Source: Mesodorylaimus sp. YZB2_4
Taxonomy: Eukaryota; Nematoda; Enoplea; Dorylaimida; Dorylaimidae
Length of the DNA: 64,000 nucleotides
Reading direction: 5' to 3'
NCBI GenBank assembly: GCA_030248295.1
Contig: JASANH010001141.1
Span: forward strand, 1 to 64,000
Shown here: piece by piece, positions 48,004-59,275 of the stretch
Layout of the letters: every line of letters starts with the position of its first letter
Position numbering within the stretch: position 1 is the stretch's first letter
Notes under the pieces: generated by a model
What the model was told of the DNA's origin: nothing
Databases searched by the model: none
Seen by the model: the letters and a program-made list of their open reading frames with translations, nothing else
Made by a program: the position numbers and the translations under genes

Positions 48004-48915
48004 CACAGTTGCGTGATCCCGATGCGCCAGAGTGTGCAAAATATTATACTGTCACTCACACAGAAGTCGTTGCTCCCATCAGGCAAAAAACCAAGAATTT
48101 ATTTCCCACAATTCGTGCCACCACTTTGTTTGTCTCATAATACCAACCAAATCAACCTCTTCAACACAACCTTTTTTACCCTCCACCCCATAAAAAAACA
48201 GCTGGGAATAGGCACTCCGTGCTACGTACATTGGGGAACACTGCTTAAAAAAGGGTTTGCATCATGGGAAACTACTGTACGAGTAAGAGTTTACAGTGCA
48301 CTTAGTGTCATAGACTACCTAACTCACTTGGCACCCTGGCTTATGGCTTGTGCGCGGCTTCAGGGATGGGGATATATGGAAACATCAAGCAATCAGGATA
48401 GGGTCTGGGGACTGGACCTGACCAGGAAGATCGGAGGACTGTGCGAGCCCCTGTACTGGTACATGAGTCCAAAAAATATATCAGGGGAGACTGCATTGGC
48501 GGTCCCTAGATGGCTTTGTTGAACCTCCACAGGTCACTCCGCCTGGTGTGAAGACCCAGAGCAAGGCCAAATTTGCAGCGCGGCATAGTGAGAAGCACTG
48601 TAACCTACAAGGCAGTCCACTTAATAATCGTCCAATTCAATGAAAAAGCACCTTTTTTTTAGCCGTACAAGGTGCAGAAAGGTGAATCAGACCCTCGCTG
48701 CCATTAGTGGTTTATTTATGAAAACACGCTCACGATTACAGCTTCCCCAAGAGACTCAGAAACTACAGGATCAAGACTTGACGTGATTCCTTTTAAGACG
48801 TGAGAAAGTTACATCTTCCGACAGAGTTGCTGTACATGAATGACTTGACCCCAAAACCTGGTCGTCCAAATGTGTAAGGCCTCCAACACCAAGACATCCA
48901 TCATTTGCTCAACCT
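48004..48915. other. Unassigned stretch
   Basis: A 169-codon frame (48013-48522, +) is open, but its composition is low-complexity at the start and no domain is recognised. It is left uncalled. Confidence 0.35.
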
Positions 48916-50474
48916 TTATTTTAAACTTTCACATACATAAACGTGAATGTCTCTTTTATCGTCAAAATGAATTTCATCGACAACAGAAAAACTCTTTTTG
49001 AGCATATTCAAAAACCTCTCGTCCCTATCATAGCGTATTCTCATGGACAGAATAATTTTTGTCGAAACCCCTTTTTCTTTAGACATTTCCACAACTGTTA
49101 ACAAAGTCTGCAGCAGATCATCAAATACTTCCTCGTTGTACACAACGTCAGCACCAATGACCAAGTCGAAGGCTCTGGAAGGGGGTTGGTCCATGAGTGC
49201 CGCAGTGTTCGAGCGACCCCACACAAGCTCTCGAATATCCACTTTTGATAACTGATCACTTTCCAGGTTCAACAATATATTTCGTTTCAATAAGGGGATA
49301 GTAGAGGGCAAGTCAGTGGACGTGACAGAAAGGGCACCTAAAATCACAAACTCGCTGCAATAGGTCACTTTTCAATAATTGAGTAATCATAATCTCTGTC
49401 TGAAGCGCAGTGGAGGCGTCGAAAGGTGTAATTGCAGTATGCACTGAGGTTGAAGCTGATTCACACTTGCCCAAACCCTTCTACCAAAGTTACAGAAAAT
49501 GGTGCACCACTCAGTTTTCGGAGTTTTTAAACTGTCATATTCAAAGTGGCGAAAAAACGGGTCGAATGTCCGCTGCGTACAGTTGAACGAAGAGAGAGTA
49601 AGTGTTATACCTTACCCCACAAGAGGGAGCTCCTTGGCACCCTAGTCGAAAATGTCACCTCGAAAGGTTCCGTCGTTCGCTGAAGGAGTGTCTAGCCTTA
49701 TGTACAAAACACTATGCACACGATACTTGGTCAGTATTCCTGAGATAATGATGGGAATGCTGACAGAAATGTCACAATGATATATATCACTCAACGTAGG
49801 GATGAGTAAAAGATATGTTCGATTATATGAACAATCCCCTTTAAATGTTTGCCTCTCCTGGCTGGACCAATGCGATTTCATTCTTTTCAAGGAGTTTCGA
49901 GGGGTTCTAAGCTGATGGAGTCTGCCGGGACATTGCCCATGGCGATACTAGTCACTGACTGACCTAAGATGACTAGAATGCTTACAGCAAACAAAGCAAA
50001 TGCCCACATTTTCACGAATAACAACATATAACACCTACCCAACTTGACAGCCACAATACTCGGTAGACCAGTGCCGGCCCCCAATTCTAATATGCATTTG
50101 CCCGTGATCAATTCCGGTTGACCACAAATGTACTCAGAAAGGACGATTGCCTGAAACCGTCCATATGTGAAACATTGCTGACACACCAGACTCTCGCTTA
50201 CCGCATCCCACACGACTCCTGCCACTCCGTTCGAAGCCCATCTTTGTCTCAGATTGTATTCTCGCCCGCATATTTCCACAGTTTTTATTTTCTTTGAAAA
50301 GCCATCCAATGGATGACTGGAATGGTCGTTATATATTGCCAATGCTGTGCAAGTGTTCAAGGCGACCTGGTCACCGGGAGGTGATGGACAGAGGAGATCA
50401 TCACCAGCAGACATGACGCTGACATATAGCAGATGTAGCAGAGCGTAAAAAAAAGTCGACTGATGAAGTATCAT
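48916..50474 (-). CDS. METTL21-like (family 16) protein methyltransferase
   Basis: Exons 50474-50202, 50150-50039 and 49337-48916 join in frame on the minus strand. The SAM-binding motif I is CILELGAGTGLPSIVAVKLG. It is preceded across a short intron by GVVWDA-AIVLSEYI, the usual G-x-VWxAA element. STDLPSTIPLLKRNI follows as motif II, then ELVWG and DLVIGADVVYNEEVFDDLLQTL, which contains the D-x-x-Y motif typical of this lysine methyltransferase family (METTL21A-D, eEF2KMT, CaMKMT). The protein ends HVYVCESLK. The substrate cannot be inferred. The N-terminal 25 residues are hydrophobic (FFYALLHLLYVSV), odd for a normally cytosolic enzyme. A downstream ATG (MSAGDDLL) about 20 codons later would avoid it and is the likelier start. 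The second intron is about 700 bases and holds no other gene. Confidence 0.85.
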
Positions 50475-52310
50475 AGGGTACTGTCTTACGAGGTGCGAAA
50501 CCTAAGGTAACTAAAAAATAAAACGTATTCGCAACAAGGAGTCAGCTTCGCTTCGAGATCTCTAGCACTCACGGTTCCAACTTTGTTGGCTGCGACTCAC
50601 GATCAGAGCCTGTGACTGGGGATCACAGTCTTCTGTATTGATGTCAACGAATTATTTAACTTATTAGTTATTACAGCATTGAAAATAATTACAGCCAGTA
50701 AATCTCACGCATCGTACGAAACCGGCCGCTACTTGCAGACAAACTGAAAGACTTGTGAAACTTTCTGACCGTGGCACCGCCAACTCAATTCATAGCGGAC
50801 ATGAAATGTGAAACAGCACAAAAGATTCAGACAACATAAATGTAACTATTTTAAGTTGGCGATAAAAGCAGAGTGTTTCTTTTTCCATCAATCACACTTG
50901 TTTCATGTTTGCATCTCCTTCATTATGTCCTTTGGGCAAGACAACTTGTAATTGACGCAACGTACAATACATGAGATACCCTACATGGCACGCTAGTAAA
51001 TATAACGTGTGACTGCAGGAATAGCGCTATTCCAAAGTATTGAAATGTGGGAACTAATTAAATGATAAATATGAACGGAGGCTGGAAATGGAAGAGGTTA
51101 TACTTATTAGTGAATCCCGTGTTCAACTATATGACAGTTCATTGTTCTGCAGAGCGTCGACGCTTTTTTTAGATGATAGAATGCCTTGCAAAATGTTATT
51201 TTCCTATCGCATAGCTCCCTTCGTCGCCCTCATCTAGAATTTGAGGGATCTCCTGCCTACTTGATTCTGATTCTGCCTATGTCCCACCCAGAACAACAAG
51301 TCAGTTGTGTCAACAAAGTCAACAAAGTTGTTTTGACTTTTTCGTTCATTTTTCAATGTTTCCAGTTCGCCGTTGTCGATGAGTACCTACTCTTTTTCTG
51401 AGCTTTTCCAACTGGGTGGGGATTATTATGGGGTAAAAGCGCCATGAAAACTCGGCATTTTTATTTCCTTGCGCAATTTAACTTTATGTCACTGATATGG
51501 GCTTTATGATGACTTGAGGAAGAACAGTTTTTGAATAACCGTTTGATTCTGCATCAATTTTGGACAACCACATTAAAATGTATTTCTAGAAAACCCGGTT
51601 TTTCACATATCTCCAGAAAACATGATCAGGAAAAGAAAACCAATATTGCGTATATATGTAATACTCCCGGCACTAAAAATATTCTGCGACAGAAGCCATT
51701 TTTACAACCAGCAACAGAAGCGACCCCGCACCACTGACTTGTGAGATCGCTGGTTAGATGCGGGTTCGATTCTCGCTGTAGGTATATGCTTTTAGTTATT
51801 CATTTTCCTTGATAACTCTGTCGATAAGCCATTCCTACTTTCTTGACTTTGTGAAATTTCTTAGACACTTGAATATTTGTGGGAAGATGCATCTGGGAGT
51901 AGCCTGACCCTGAGAAGCACTAAGCAAACACAGTGCTGTCGCGAATCGTACAAAACAGCAGAAGAGCCATCTTCCAGCCAACAAAGGCCGTTGTTCTTTT
52001 CGCTGAACGCATCCATATGGCCCGCGTGACTCACACCAGCATACACAGTACATAGTACCTGCCAATTTTCAAATCTGTGAAAAATCCAGTTTGGCCGCTG
52101 GAGCTGCCTCTCCTCTCGTACAGAGCCCTGTCTTGCATGTAGGTGTGCTCGAAATTTAAAGTGGCCATTTGAACAGAGAAGGTCTGAAACTGTACGTGCT
52201 GCCTGCAAGTTCCAAATTTCAAATATGGGTTTGGTTTTGTTTGTGGGTAAGCAGGATGCCTTTCCAGTTTTGTTCTTGATTGTCTTGGAAATAAAGCATA
52301 TTTGTTTTAG
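50475..52310. other. Gene-poor stretch
   Basis: No gene is supported. Minus-strand frames at 51835-52319 overlap one another and lack family features. The first exon (start codon) of the next CPG4-like gene should lie here, because its second exon opens at an acceptor at 52310. Confidence 0.4.
51735..51790 (+). repeat. tRNA-like fragment with B box
   Basis: The stretch GCTGGTTAGATGCGGGTTCG is followed by ATTCTCGC and resembles a D-arm joined directly to a T-arm. It cannot fold as a full tRNA because the anticodon arm is missing, so it is read as a decayed tRNA or SINE head. Confidence 0.35.
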
Positions 52311-53601
52311 AAATCGCATGTTTACTCGCTGTTGGAAATTGCTTTTTTATTGACCCAATTTCTATATTTCGGCATCAATCTAGAACTAAAAGGTAAGAGG
52401 GAGGTACCAATGTGCCAGCGGCCACCACGTTGGCAAAGTCGAAGATACCCTTATTTTAGAGATGCTAATGTGACTCATTTGGACGACCCGAAAGATTGCT
52501 TATTGAAGTGCAATAACGCCTTGTTAGATGCGCTGTGGAAGGAAGCTGCAGCCAACCACACTTCTGGCGATGGCAATTGCAGGTGCGTTGTTTGGAAGGC
52601 TTGTTCTGACAATTACGCAGTAATGTTGTAGCTGAACCATAGGAAGACCATACAACACCTACTGTACGTGTGCAGTAAAATACACCACACCATAACAAGT
52701 TGTAGATAGACTGAAAACCATGCATAAGGGGTCGCAAAATGAGATGCCACTTAACCCCTGCATATCATAGAACGCTGCTGTACAGTAGGCACGGTAGTTC
52801 CGAGTAAATGCTTTTATTATTGGTTTCTACAGCATGTGTCTGTAATGGACCAGAACCAAGCAGTTGCTAAGTGTAATAATTATTTTTCAGGGCTCAGACC
52901 GAGGCTTTCGCTTGTTTTGACAATTGCCCATCATCTCAATTGAAAAGTCTGCTACGGAGCTCCCACGAAATGGCATCATTGATGTGTAGCGATGAAGGGA
53001 AAAGTATGCTATCATACTTTACTCTACTTCATTGACTTCTTCACTCATGCCTGTTATTATGTATAGAGTACGTTGCGAGTTACTCGTGCTTGCAACAAGT
53101 GCTTCCCCCGGTCAACACAACTTGTGACCATGAATGCAAAGAATATGGGAATGCAAGCTTATCCATCCTCAGTTCAGTTCATTATTCCGACTTTGGTACC
53201 ATCTCCTACGAAGCTGATAGTGCCGTTGTCATCAAAAGTATCTCCGATGTGTGCAGGTAAATGTTAACTACGAATGTGTCCCTCGAATACTGTGAGCCCT
53301 TCCTAGACCTCGATTGAGATTATTGTGACCTCTCAATTGAGTCCCTGCTTGAAGTGGGCATCCCAGTCTTCTTTGAAAAAAAGCAGCACGCATGGTCTTT
53401 GACGCTTTTCCCGACGATTTTTCTAGGCTTTTCCAATGCAAGGCCAAGTGCACGATGCCAGCGATCAGTGCCAAATGTGGCAAGAATATTGCGGACACGT
53501 CGGTTAAAGTTACCAAAATCACATTGAATCAATGCATTGTCTCCTATCAAGTGTTGGGTGTTCTTACCGAGGCACCAAGTGATTGCAAGAATGCTTTGTG
53601 A
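52311..53601 (+). CDS. Secreted cysteine-rich protein, CPG4-like (complete 3' part)
   Basis: Exons 52311-52392, 52462-52582, 52891-53003, 53067-53256 and 53427-53601 keep frame. A hydrophobic run (LLEIAFLLTQFLYFGINL) acts as signal peptide. The cysteine pattern is LDDPKDCLLKC, then ACFDNCPSS...LMC, then SYSCLQQVL...NTTCDHEC...VCR, then FQCKAKCTMPAISAKCG...DCKNAL at the stop. The same order of exons and cysteines is seen in the gene at 62769-63672. The pattern recalls the chondroitin-proteoglycan-4 family described in nematodes; I give this as a tentative family match, not a firm one. The upstream exon with the start codon was not identified. The stop is only about 120 bases before the ZNF830 start on the same strand, an operon-like spacing. 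The 3' half is duplicated in inverse orientation at 44497-45207. Confidence 0.6.
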
Positions 53602-55264
53602 TTTTGAACTGTTGAGAAGATTGCAAATTTACACTTTCTTATGCTGTGAGTGACATAAAATGATGGCTTTTTTGTGTTTTCATTTCATGTGGAGAATTAG
53701 TCAATTGCGAAGTTGATAAGCTATGACTTTCTGCGGCCGCAAACGTTTCCTCAACGTTCGAGCGAGTGAAGAATTACAAATCAAATTTTTGACTACTTAT
53801 AGCAAACGAATAATATTGTCTGCTAGAAAGCGGGAAAGCATTGCTTTTCGGTTTTGGCTGGACCTAACTAAGCAAATTTCTCTCATTCAAGGAACTAATT
53901 TGTGGATTCCGAAAGAGGCAATGTCAAGTCAGTTCAAAATTGATTCTCCGTACGCTAAATTAGGAGTTGCTGGTCAGATCACTTGCACCTTATGCAACGC
54001 ACCTGTGAAGAGTGCGAAGGTTTGGATTGCGCACGTCAATGGAAAACAACATCGTGAAGTAAGTGAAATCTGGTGCAGATTATCTCCAGACTGAAGTGAT
54101 TTCTGGATCTTTATAAAGCCATTTATTCGCATCTTATACTACAGGGCTCCTGGAGTTCTGTACACAAGAACGGCAAAGTTTCTCTTTTTTTTCTCACGGA
54201 CCTACAGCGAGACGGCCTAACATTGAACACACTTTCGTATTTCACTGTTTCTCCCTGAAAATGTAAAGAAAGAACGTGAAATTTTGTTAAAATAGAGTAC
54301 TACTCCTCGAAAGCGTTTATATTCGGCGTCCCGAGCACGTACAGAGGGGGAAAGGCCTGACGGACTGAAATAACGGGTCTGACTTATCGAAACCGCCGTT
54401 GCGTTTCGTCGAACGATCTGACTTGGTTTTGCCATTCTATTTCAGAATGTGTGGAAAAAAACCACGACAAAACCACCCCAGCAGCCAAATCAGAAACCGC
54501 CTTCCACGAAAACCGACCTTGTCAATTTAAAGAGACCAGCTCCTAGCGGGAGTAATGGCCGCAGTGATGACATTTCGAAAAAGGCCAAGGGTAAAACTGA
54601 TCACGAATTTTTTTACACATTTCCATGAATTTCTCCGTTGCAGTGACCTTGAACGAGCAAAAAACACAGGCGATATCAACTAACGTTAAGTAAGCAGGGT
54701 GCCTTCGAGTTTTGTAGATGCCTGGAATTTGTCATCAGTGAAAGGTTTATCTGACAACTTATTCTTTTCAGTGCGTCAAGGCCTCCGGCATCGACGAAGT
54801 CTCTGGTCGCAGCTGCCAGTAGTAGCGAGTCAGAATCTGAAGCAGACGATGATCGTCCAACAGTGAAGCCAAAAAACGTAGCAGCACCCGCATTGCCTCC
54901 TGGTAAAAAGCTAGCTCTTCCATTTTTTTGCCAATCATTTGTCTAAATTTGTCCCAGATTTCTTTGATTCGGGTGCCAGTTCATCCGCTGGCCAGTCTGC
55001 CGACCAAATGGACACGTCCACTGCTGAAATGCCGAAACAAGTCGATGCCACGAGACAGAAGAGTGGTGAGATACCAGAGGGATTTTTCGACGATAGGAAG
55101 AAAGACGCCAAGGTAACACTTATTAGCTGAAATTCTGTATATCGATGGTGTGATTTGCTTTTTTGCGTGTAGGTTCGCGGTGTGGAATTGAAAGATCCTT
55201 TGGACGAAGAATGGAGCAAGTTTCAAAAGGAAATGCAAAAAGTGGAAGTGGTAAGGCTTTGAAC
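52795..55264. repeat. Right arm of a 2.45-kb inverted duplication
   Basis: This arm equals the reverse complement of 42838-45300 with few substitutions, over exons and introns alike. The boundary on one side is near CGAGTAAATGCTT and on the other at TTTGAACCATG, after which the arms diverge at once. The right arm is the ancestral site because both genes continue intact beyond it. Confidence 0.85.
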
Positions 55265-56861
55265 CATGCGTATTTGTCTGTCATAAATAGTCAGTCCAGC
55301 ATCGACCGACTCGGGTGTGAGGTCACCAAACCGACCCGATCCGACCGACCCGACCCAAACCGACCCGATCCACCTGACCCAACGTTGTATTGCGCCCACT
55401 CATTTGTTTTCTTGCATGATGCACATTCTGTCTTCGATCGGTAACCATCGATAACAGACACCCACAGTCAGGAAGAAGGGGCTGACGGATTTCGGACAAA
55501 AACGGACAGGGGTGGAGAACTTTAGGACTAACTAAGTTAACGTGCTCGTCCCTTGCCTCATGCTGTCTGAGGCGACAGCGTAGAATTTCACAAATTTTTA
55601 TTGTCGAACAGCACCTGCAATATCCCGTTTCGCTTCTAGACTTGACTTCTTAGAGTGGGAGGTGGCCGGTATGAGGACAGCTTTTTAAATGTTTTTGGGC
55701 TGGGCCCCCACCTACCCCAATTTCCTATGGGTTTTGCCAGTTGCCAGCTAGCAGTCATAGTGACGGGTGCGGCAGTGTGTGAGGCGATTAACTCACATGG
55801 CAGGTTCCCCCTGCCATGGGTGGACTGCCTCACTTGTAGCTACTCCGCTGGAGCATCACCGCCGAGGGCATCCTGCGCCAGAATCAGCGTTTCCGGATGA
55901 TAGAGGGGAAGAACGGAGGGCCACGACTGGCTATTAGGACCAGATTTCTCAACCTAGGGCACCACTTCCACCTCCAATTGAATTCCTGGTGAATCGCCCA
56001 CATCCAGTTCTCTGAGAACGGGTTTCCTAAACGTCTTCAGCCGGAATAGAACTGAGGCGTTTTAGTCAGGGGTGCCCTAATCAGCCTCTCACAAGCCAAA
56101 TGAGCCCCCGCGCTCCCATGTGGACAGAAGGTGGATGGGGTCGAAACTTGCAAAAAAAACGTCGATGTCATGCATGGGCGGCCAGTCCAGTGGGTTGAAG
56201 CGTCGATCCGAGCTGCCTGCATGAAGACATGACTGGGCGCCAGAGAAGATATTTTGGCGGGAATTCAAAATTTCCATCCGGCCGACCCACAGCTTGGGTC
56301 GGTTCCCCCAAACCGATCCGGCCCGGATCGGTGGGTCGGTCGATGCTGGAGTCAGATATAGTGACCATTTTTGGTGGATATTTCGGACAGTACTTATTCG
56401 AGAGGTCTTTTAGGGTGTTTCCTGTTTCAGTTTAGAGTCTGCCAAAAACAAAAAACTAAAGAAAGTCTATCTCTTAATCAGGTCTCAAACGGGACATATT
56501 TGGGCCTAACAATAAGATTCTTGTTCCAGGTTAGTGAACAAATCATTGAAGAAGATGAGGACGAGATGACGCTTGCCAGAGACTTGGAGGAAGTTGAAGA
56601 ACAAATGTAAGTGACTGCCATATGTGCTTGTTATGTGCACCCTTCCATGCCTTTTTATACATGGCGTTTAGACGGGAATGGTCTCGTGTTCGTGAATTGG
56701 AGAAGCGGAAAGAGACTATTGCGGCACCTGACATCGAGGATACAAACGTAGCCGTTGCGAGAGAATCTGATCACTCGAGCAAAGAGCCCACTGACGATGA
56801 AGCGGACGATGTAAGTTTGGAAAATGTCATGGATTGGCGTTCAAAAGTTGTGTGGAAATAG
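53723..56861 (+). CDS. ZNF830: ZNF830 (CCDC16) orthologue, splicing-associated zinc-finger protein
   Basis: Exons 53723-54060, 54446-54591 and further small exons join in frame to a stop at 56861. Diagnostic regions match vertebrate ZNF830 in order: SPYAKLG then TCTLCNAPVKSAKVWIAHVN and GKQHRE (one C2H2 finger, N-terminal); a Ser/acidic middle part with SESESEADDD; IPEGFFDDRKKDAK; LDEEWSKFQKEMQKVEVVSE; and a C-terminal acidic/coiled-coil part (EEDEDEMTLARDLEEVEEQ, then REWSRVRELEKRKE) ending near DWRSKVVWK. ZNF830 is a nuclear protein linked to the spliceosome/XAB2 complex and genome stability. The N-terminal 70 residues before MSSQFKIDSPYAK are not in the vertebrate protein, so the start may be at about 53923. 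The last large intron contains a 1.06-kb transposon. Confidence 0.9.
55295..56350. mobile_element. 1.06-kb non-autonomous DNA transposon in a ZNF830 intron
   Basis: Ends are inverted repeats TCCAGCATCGACCGAC, flanked on both sides by the same 5 bases GTCAG (55290-55294 and 56351-56355). Just inside the ends lie repeated GACCCGATCC/CCGACC blocks (about 55330-55375) and inverse ones (about 56280-56340). No transposase frame is present. An internal segment (about 55840-56100) shares CGCCGAGGGCA and ATAGAACTG with the repeat at 62200-62600. It splits the intron between the EMQKVEV exon and the VSEQIIEE exon. Confidence 0.8.
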
Positions 56862-57147
56862 TCTGAGTAATGTCTAATACTTTTCTATAGAATTGAATTG
56901 TTTGACTTGACTGAAAGAGGTGTGCTTAGGTGCAGTACATCGTTACACACTTATTTGTACTGACTAGATTCTTGTCCTGGTTGGTAATCACACGATTGAG
57001 AAACCAGGGAGTGATACCTTATTATGGGAACGATCAAAGGGCACGTTGACAATGCGCAGCTCTTTGATAATACTGTACTCATAATACACTGAAAAGGAGG
57101 TACAATACGGGCCAGGAGGTGAGATACACAACTATGACTTATTACAG

Positions 57148-57347
57148 TCATCCGCAGGCACTGATCTCATCAGACTTCCAGACTTTTTGAAGAGAAAGTG
57201 CCAGTACGAGTATTATGACTCAACCAAGTGGTCCCTGAAGACATTGCTATGTGAGGCTATGAGTGAGTTCGCGAAGGACAGTTTGTACCGCATTCAGGCA
57301 CCATACAAGGACAGAGGCCAGAGAGTACTGCCTCAGAACTTTGCTCC
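57148..57347 (+). CDS. Orphan coding exon, unknown protein
   Basis: An acceptor (TTATTACAG) at 57147 opens 66 codons plus 2 bases, closed by a GTAAGA donor. The translation includes LPDFLKRKCQYEYYDSTKW and LCEAMSEFAKDSLYRIQAPY, then RGQRVLPQNFAP. Composition is clearly protein-like, but I do not recognise the family. No flanking exons with a matching phase were identified within 2 kb, so it may be part of a long-intron gene or a gene fragment. It starts about 290 bases after the ZNF830 stop, on the same strand. Confidence 0.5.
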
Positions 57348-59275
57348 GTAAGATTTTTTTTTAAGCCCCAGTGAGCAAAGACGAGTACGTAAATCATAGG
57401 TTTTGACCAACCACTTTTTGTTTGAACTTTCACAGTTCTGCCCTCCGTAAGCATTTGCTGTGACGCAGTTTATTTTGATTTCCCGCTCAAGCTGATCGTC
57501 AGTCTTCATAGCCTGGCGAGACCGACAGCTGTAACCAACTCATGTTTCTCTATCCAAGATGCCTAGGCCATGTATGAGACTCCCTATTTCGTGTACTGTA
57601 AAACAAGCCTTCCTCGCCTATGCCTGTTTTGCATCCATAATGTTGAGAGCCCTGGTTTACACAGCTGTTATTTCGAGCCTGCTAGATTCTATTATGTTCT
57701 TCTCATGATCAGCTATGGTTCGCATACGCCTTGAAACGTTTTAGGCAAGGCCCCGCTACTGTTAAAAATCAGCATATTTTTGCAGATGTGCCAGGTGAGC
57801 AAATACAAAACAGAAAGTTCGTGGTCTTGTAGTGTAGCCTTTGCGATGCATCTGGGACAGAATGACCGATGGTACTTTGCAACACAATATTGGACAGCCA
57901 ATCAAGATGCCAGCTTCGCTTTGAGAATCGATTTCCAGACCAATCAATCAGTCTTTACTTTTGATCAAACACACAAGAGTGCATTCGAGGATCAAAAGAC
58001 ATACTGTAGTCACAAAACGAGGTTTCACGTCTTTGTTTCGTATAAATCATCGCTCAAACAATGCGGTAGGATATTCAAATACACCGTACTGCATTTACTG
58101 CGAAAAAAGTCATGGTGCCTCAGTAAAAGCACAGAAACAACTGAATCGATCACGTGGGTGCACTATCGGGTATCAGGCTTGTGCTACTCTTGTTGCAGAT
58201 ACAGTGTAGTCGTAACCGTTTGTGTGCTGTCACAGATAACCATCAAACTCTGGTCTTGGACACTATATAAAATGCAAGGTTTCATTTTCCTACTGCGTTT
58301 ATGCAAAAGCTTTTATGAAACATGCTGCCTGTCGGACTAAAACTGATCTACCAAGTCTTCCCACAAGAGTCCACCTCTACTCTACATGCGTCATGGGCAC
58401 ATTAGATTTGCAGGACATTAAGTCTCAAATACGTCATACTGAGCGAGGAAAAGCTTGAGAGACATCTAGGCTTAATTGTTTTTATTGCCTCATACAACGT
58501 ATCCAGTGTATGTGAGCATCATTCTGCATGGCGGCAACGATGTTAACTCATGTTCTGAGGGCGCAGTCTCATAAAATGTATAAAACAGCATACACTCATA
58601 TTATGTGCTGTATACTATATATGTATTCATAGTCACATGGATATATACATATCATATATTTTTTATTAGTGGATACACAGATGAACTGTATCAACTTCTT
58701 TGAGATACGGATAGTATTTTCGCAAATGTGACCATGGAGATTAATATTTTCAAGCATCACCCAGGCCAGGCGGGAATGCTTATTCGGGAGGGGGCTCTTA
58801 TTGCCACTGTAGCCCTTCAATTGAACACAAACATCGTATAGTAATTGCCTCTCCGCGCACCACAGTCGTACTGTGAAATACCTTTCTAGTTCAGGTTTAG
58901 AAACCTATTGTTGGCAACTGGGATTGGCAAACAGGTGAATTCCATCCAAACACGACAGCCCAAAACGAGAACCTTAGGGCTTATGTTTTTAATTGCTGTC
59001 CTGTGGGGAAGGGTCTATTTTATTCGAATTGAGTATTCACGACATATTTATGTACTGCATCTGCATCCATACCTTGTATAGATGAACAGGATGCAAACGG
59101 GTTTTTTGGTCACCATGTACAGTAGATTTTTTAGTTCAGTTACACTTAACCTCATGCTAGAAATTGTTAGAGATGAATTTTGGACGGAAGGTCAGGGACC
59201 TTACACTTTTCCTACATAATGATTTTGAAATCGGAAAAAGTGAATCATTGACTTTCAGACTTTTTTTTTCTTGAA
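57348..59275. other. Gene-poor stretch
   Basis: Nothing firm is seen. The frame at 57780-58340 (186 codons) is open but unrecognised and has no splice-supported continuation. Confidence 0.35.

Noticed and set aside
57780..58340. 186-codon plus-strand frame
   Set aside because: No recognisable domain, no splice-supported continuation, and conflicting frames on the other strand.
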